Below are positions 14,501 to 14,581 of a DNA stretch of 14,581 nucleotides, one piece after another. Origin of the DNA: Podochytrium sp. JEL0797 (lineage: Eukaryota > Chytridiomycota > Chytridiomycetes > Chytridiales > Chytriomycetaceae); assembly GCA_027596195.1 (NCBI GenBank), contig JADGJG010000658.1:1-14581 (forward strand). The letters run 5' to 3'. The translations under genes were made by a program, and so were the position numbers. The stretch's first letter is position 1. Each line of letters starts with the position of its first letter. The notes beneath the pieces are model-generated. The model was not told the DNA's origin. It ran no database searches and was given only the letters and a program-made list of their open reading frames with translations.

Positions 14501-14581
14501 CCTTCGGAACTTGGGGTCCAAAGTAATGCCCTCTCACGGCTGCATTCAAAACCAGAAACATGTTGTCACGCCAGAGATTTT
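14483..14581. repeat. 99-bp perfect direct repeat, contig-end copy (GH16 scrap)
   Basis: This is the second copy of the 99-bp repeat. On the minus strand it encodes the GH16 segment around AAVRGHYFGPQVPKDAATLC. The GH16 frame meets a TAG soon after the junction at 14482, so it does not continue into the CBM18 region. The sequence ends inside the repeat, suggesting that the repeat itself stopped the assembly. Confidence 0.9.

Overview
This window reads as nuclear DNA of a fungus, most likely a zoosporic (chytrid-like) one. Genes are compact and strand-mixed, with short spliceosomal introns (46-68 nt where homology fixes them, plus one of 208 nt). It carries a tubulin glutamylase-type TTLL gene, usually kept by organisms with cilia or flagella, alongside fungal cell-wall genes (GH16 glucanase, CBM18 chitin-binding repeats) and yeast-type biotin genes. 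The species cannot be named from the sequence. Both ends look like contig ends. The left end is a 69-base poly-C run. The right end stops inside a 99-bp perfect copy of sequence found about 1 kb earlier.

Layout. 399-629 (-): a 76-residue hypothetical protein. 735-2490: a tandem duplication of about 0.9 kb carrying the last ~130 codons of the TTLL gene plus its 3' flank; each copy also holds a plus-strand TATA-to-AATAAA interval of about 300 bp. 2076-4764 (-): TTLL, four exons, 844 aa. 4898-6324 (-): ORC6-like origin recognition subunit, three exons, 432 aa, with its C-terminal helix in a separate last exon. 6411-7531 (-): a tandem, frame-damaged ORC6 copy with a different tail. 7693-8592 (-): dethiobiotin synthetase (BIO4 type), four exons, 245 aa. 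8859-10401 (+): biotin synthase BIO2, five exons, 394 aa, head-to-head with BIO4 across a 266-bp intergenic region. 10600-10899 (+): the mitochondrial assembly factor PET117, two exons. 11497-12438 (-): a secreted, possibly GPI-anchored GH16 glucanase. 13237-14581 (-): a catalytic-less GH16 C-terminal fragment, a two-domain CBM18 chitin-binding gene with a Ser/Thr linker, and a second GH16 scrap at the contig edge.

Functional themes. BIO4 and BIO2 do the last two steps of biotin synthesis and probably share a promoter. BIO2 and PET117 are mitochondrial. TTLL and ORC6 are a cytoskeletal gene and a replication gene with no evident link beyond adjacency. The strongest pattern is structural: three separate loci (TTLL 3' end, ORC6, GH16/CBM18) each show local tandem duplication that left partial or damaged copies. 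I found no CRISPR array, tRNA, rRNA, transposon or clearly new multi-gene system. Exon boundaries were built by hand from reading frame, splice signals and remembered family motifs; no alignment or database search was run.
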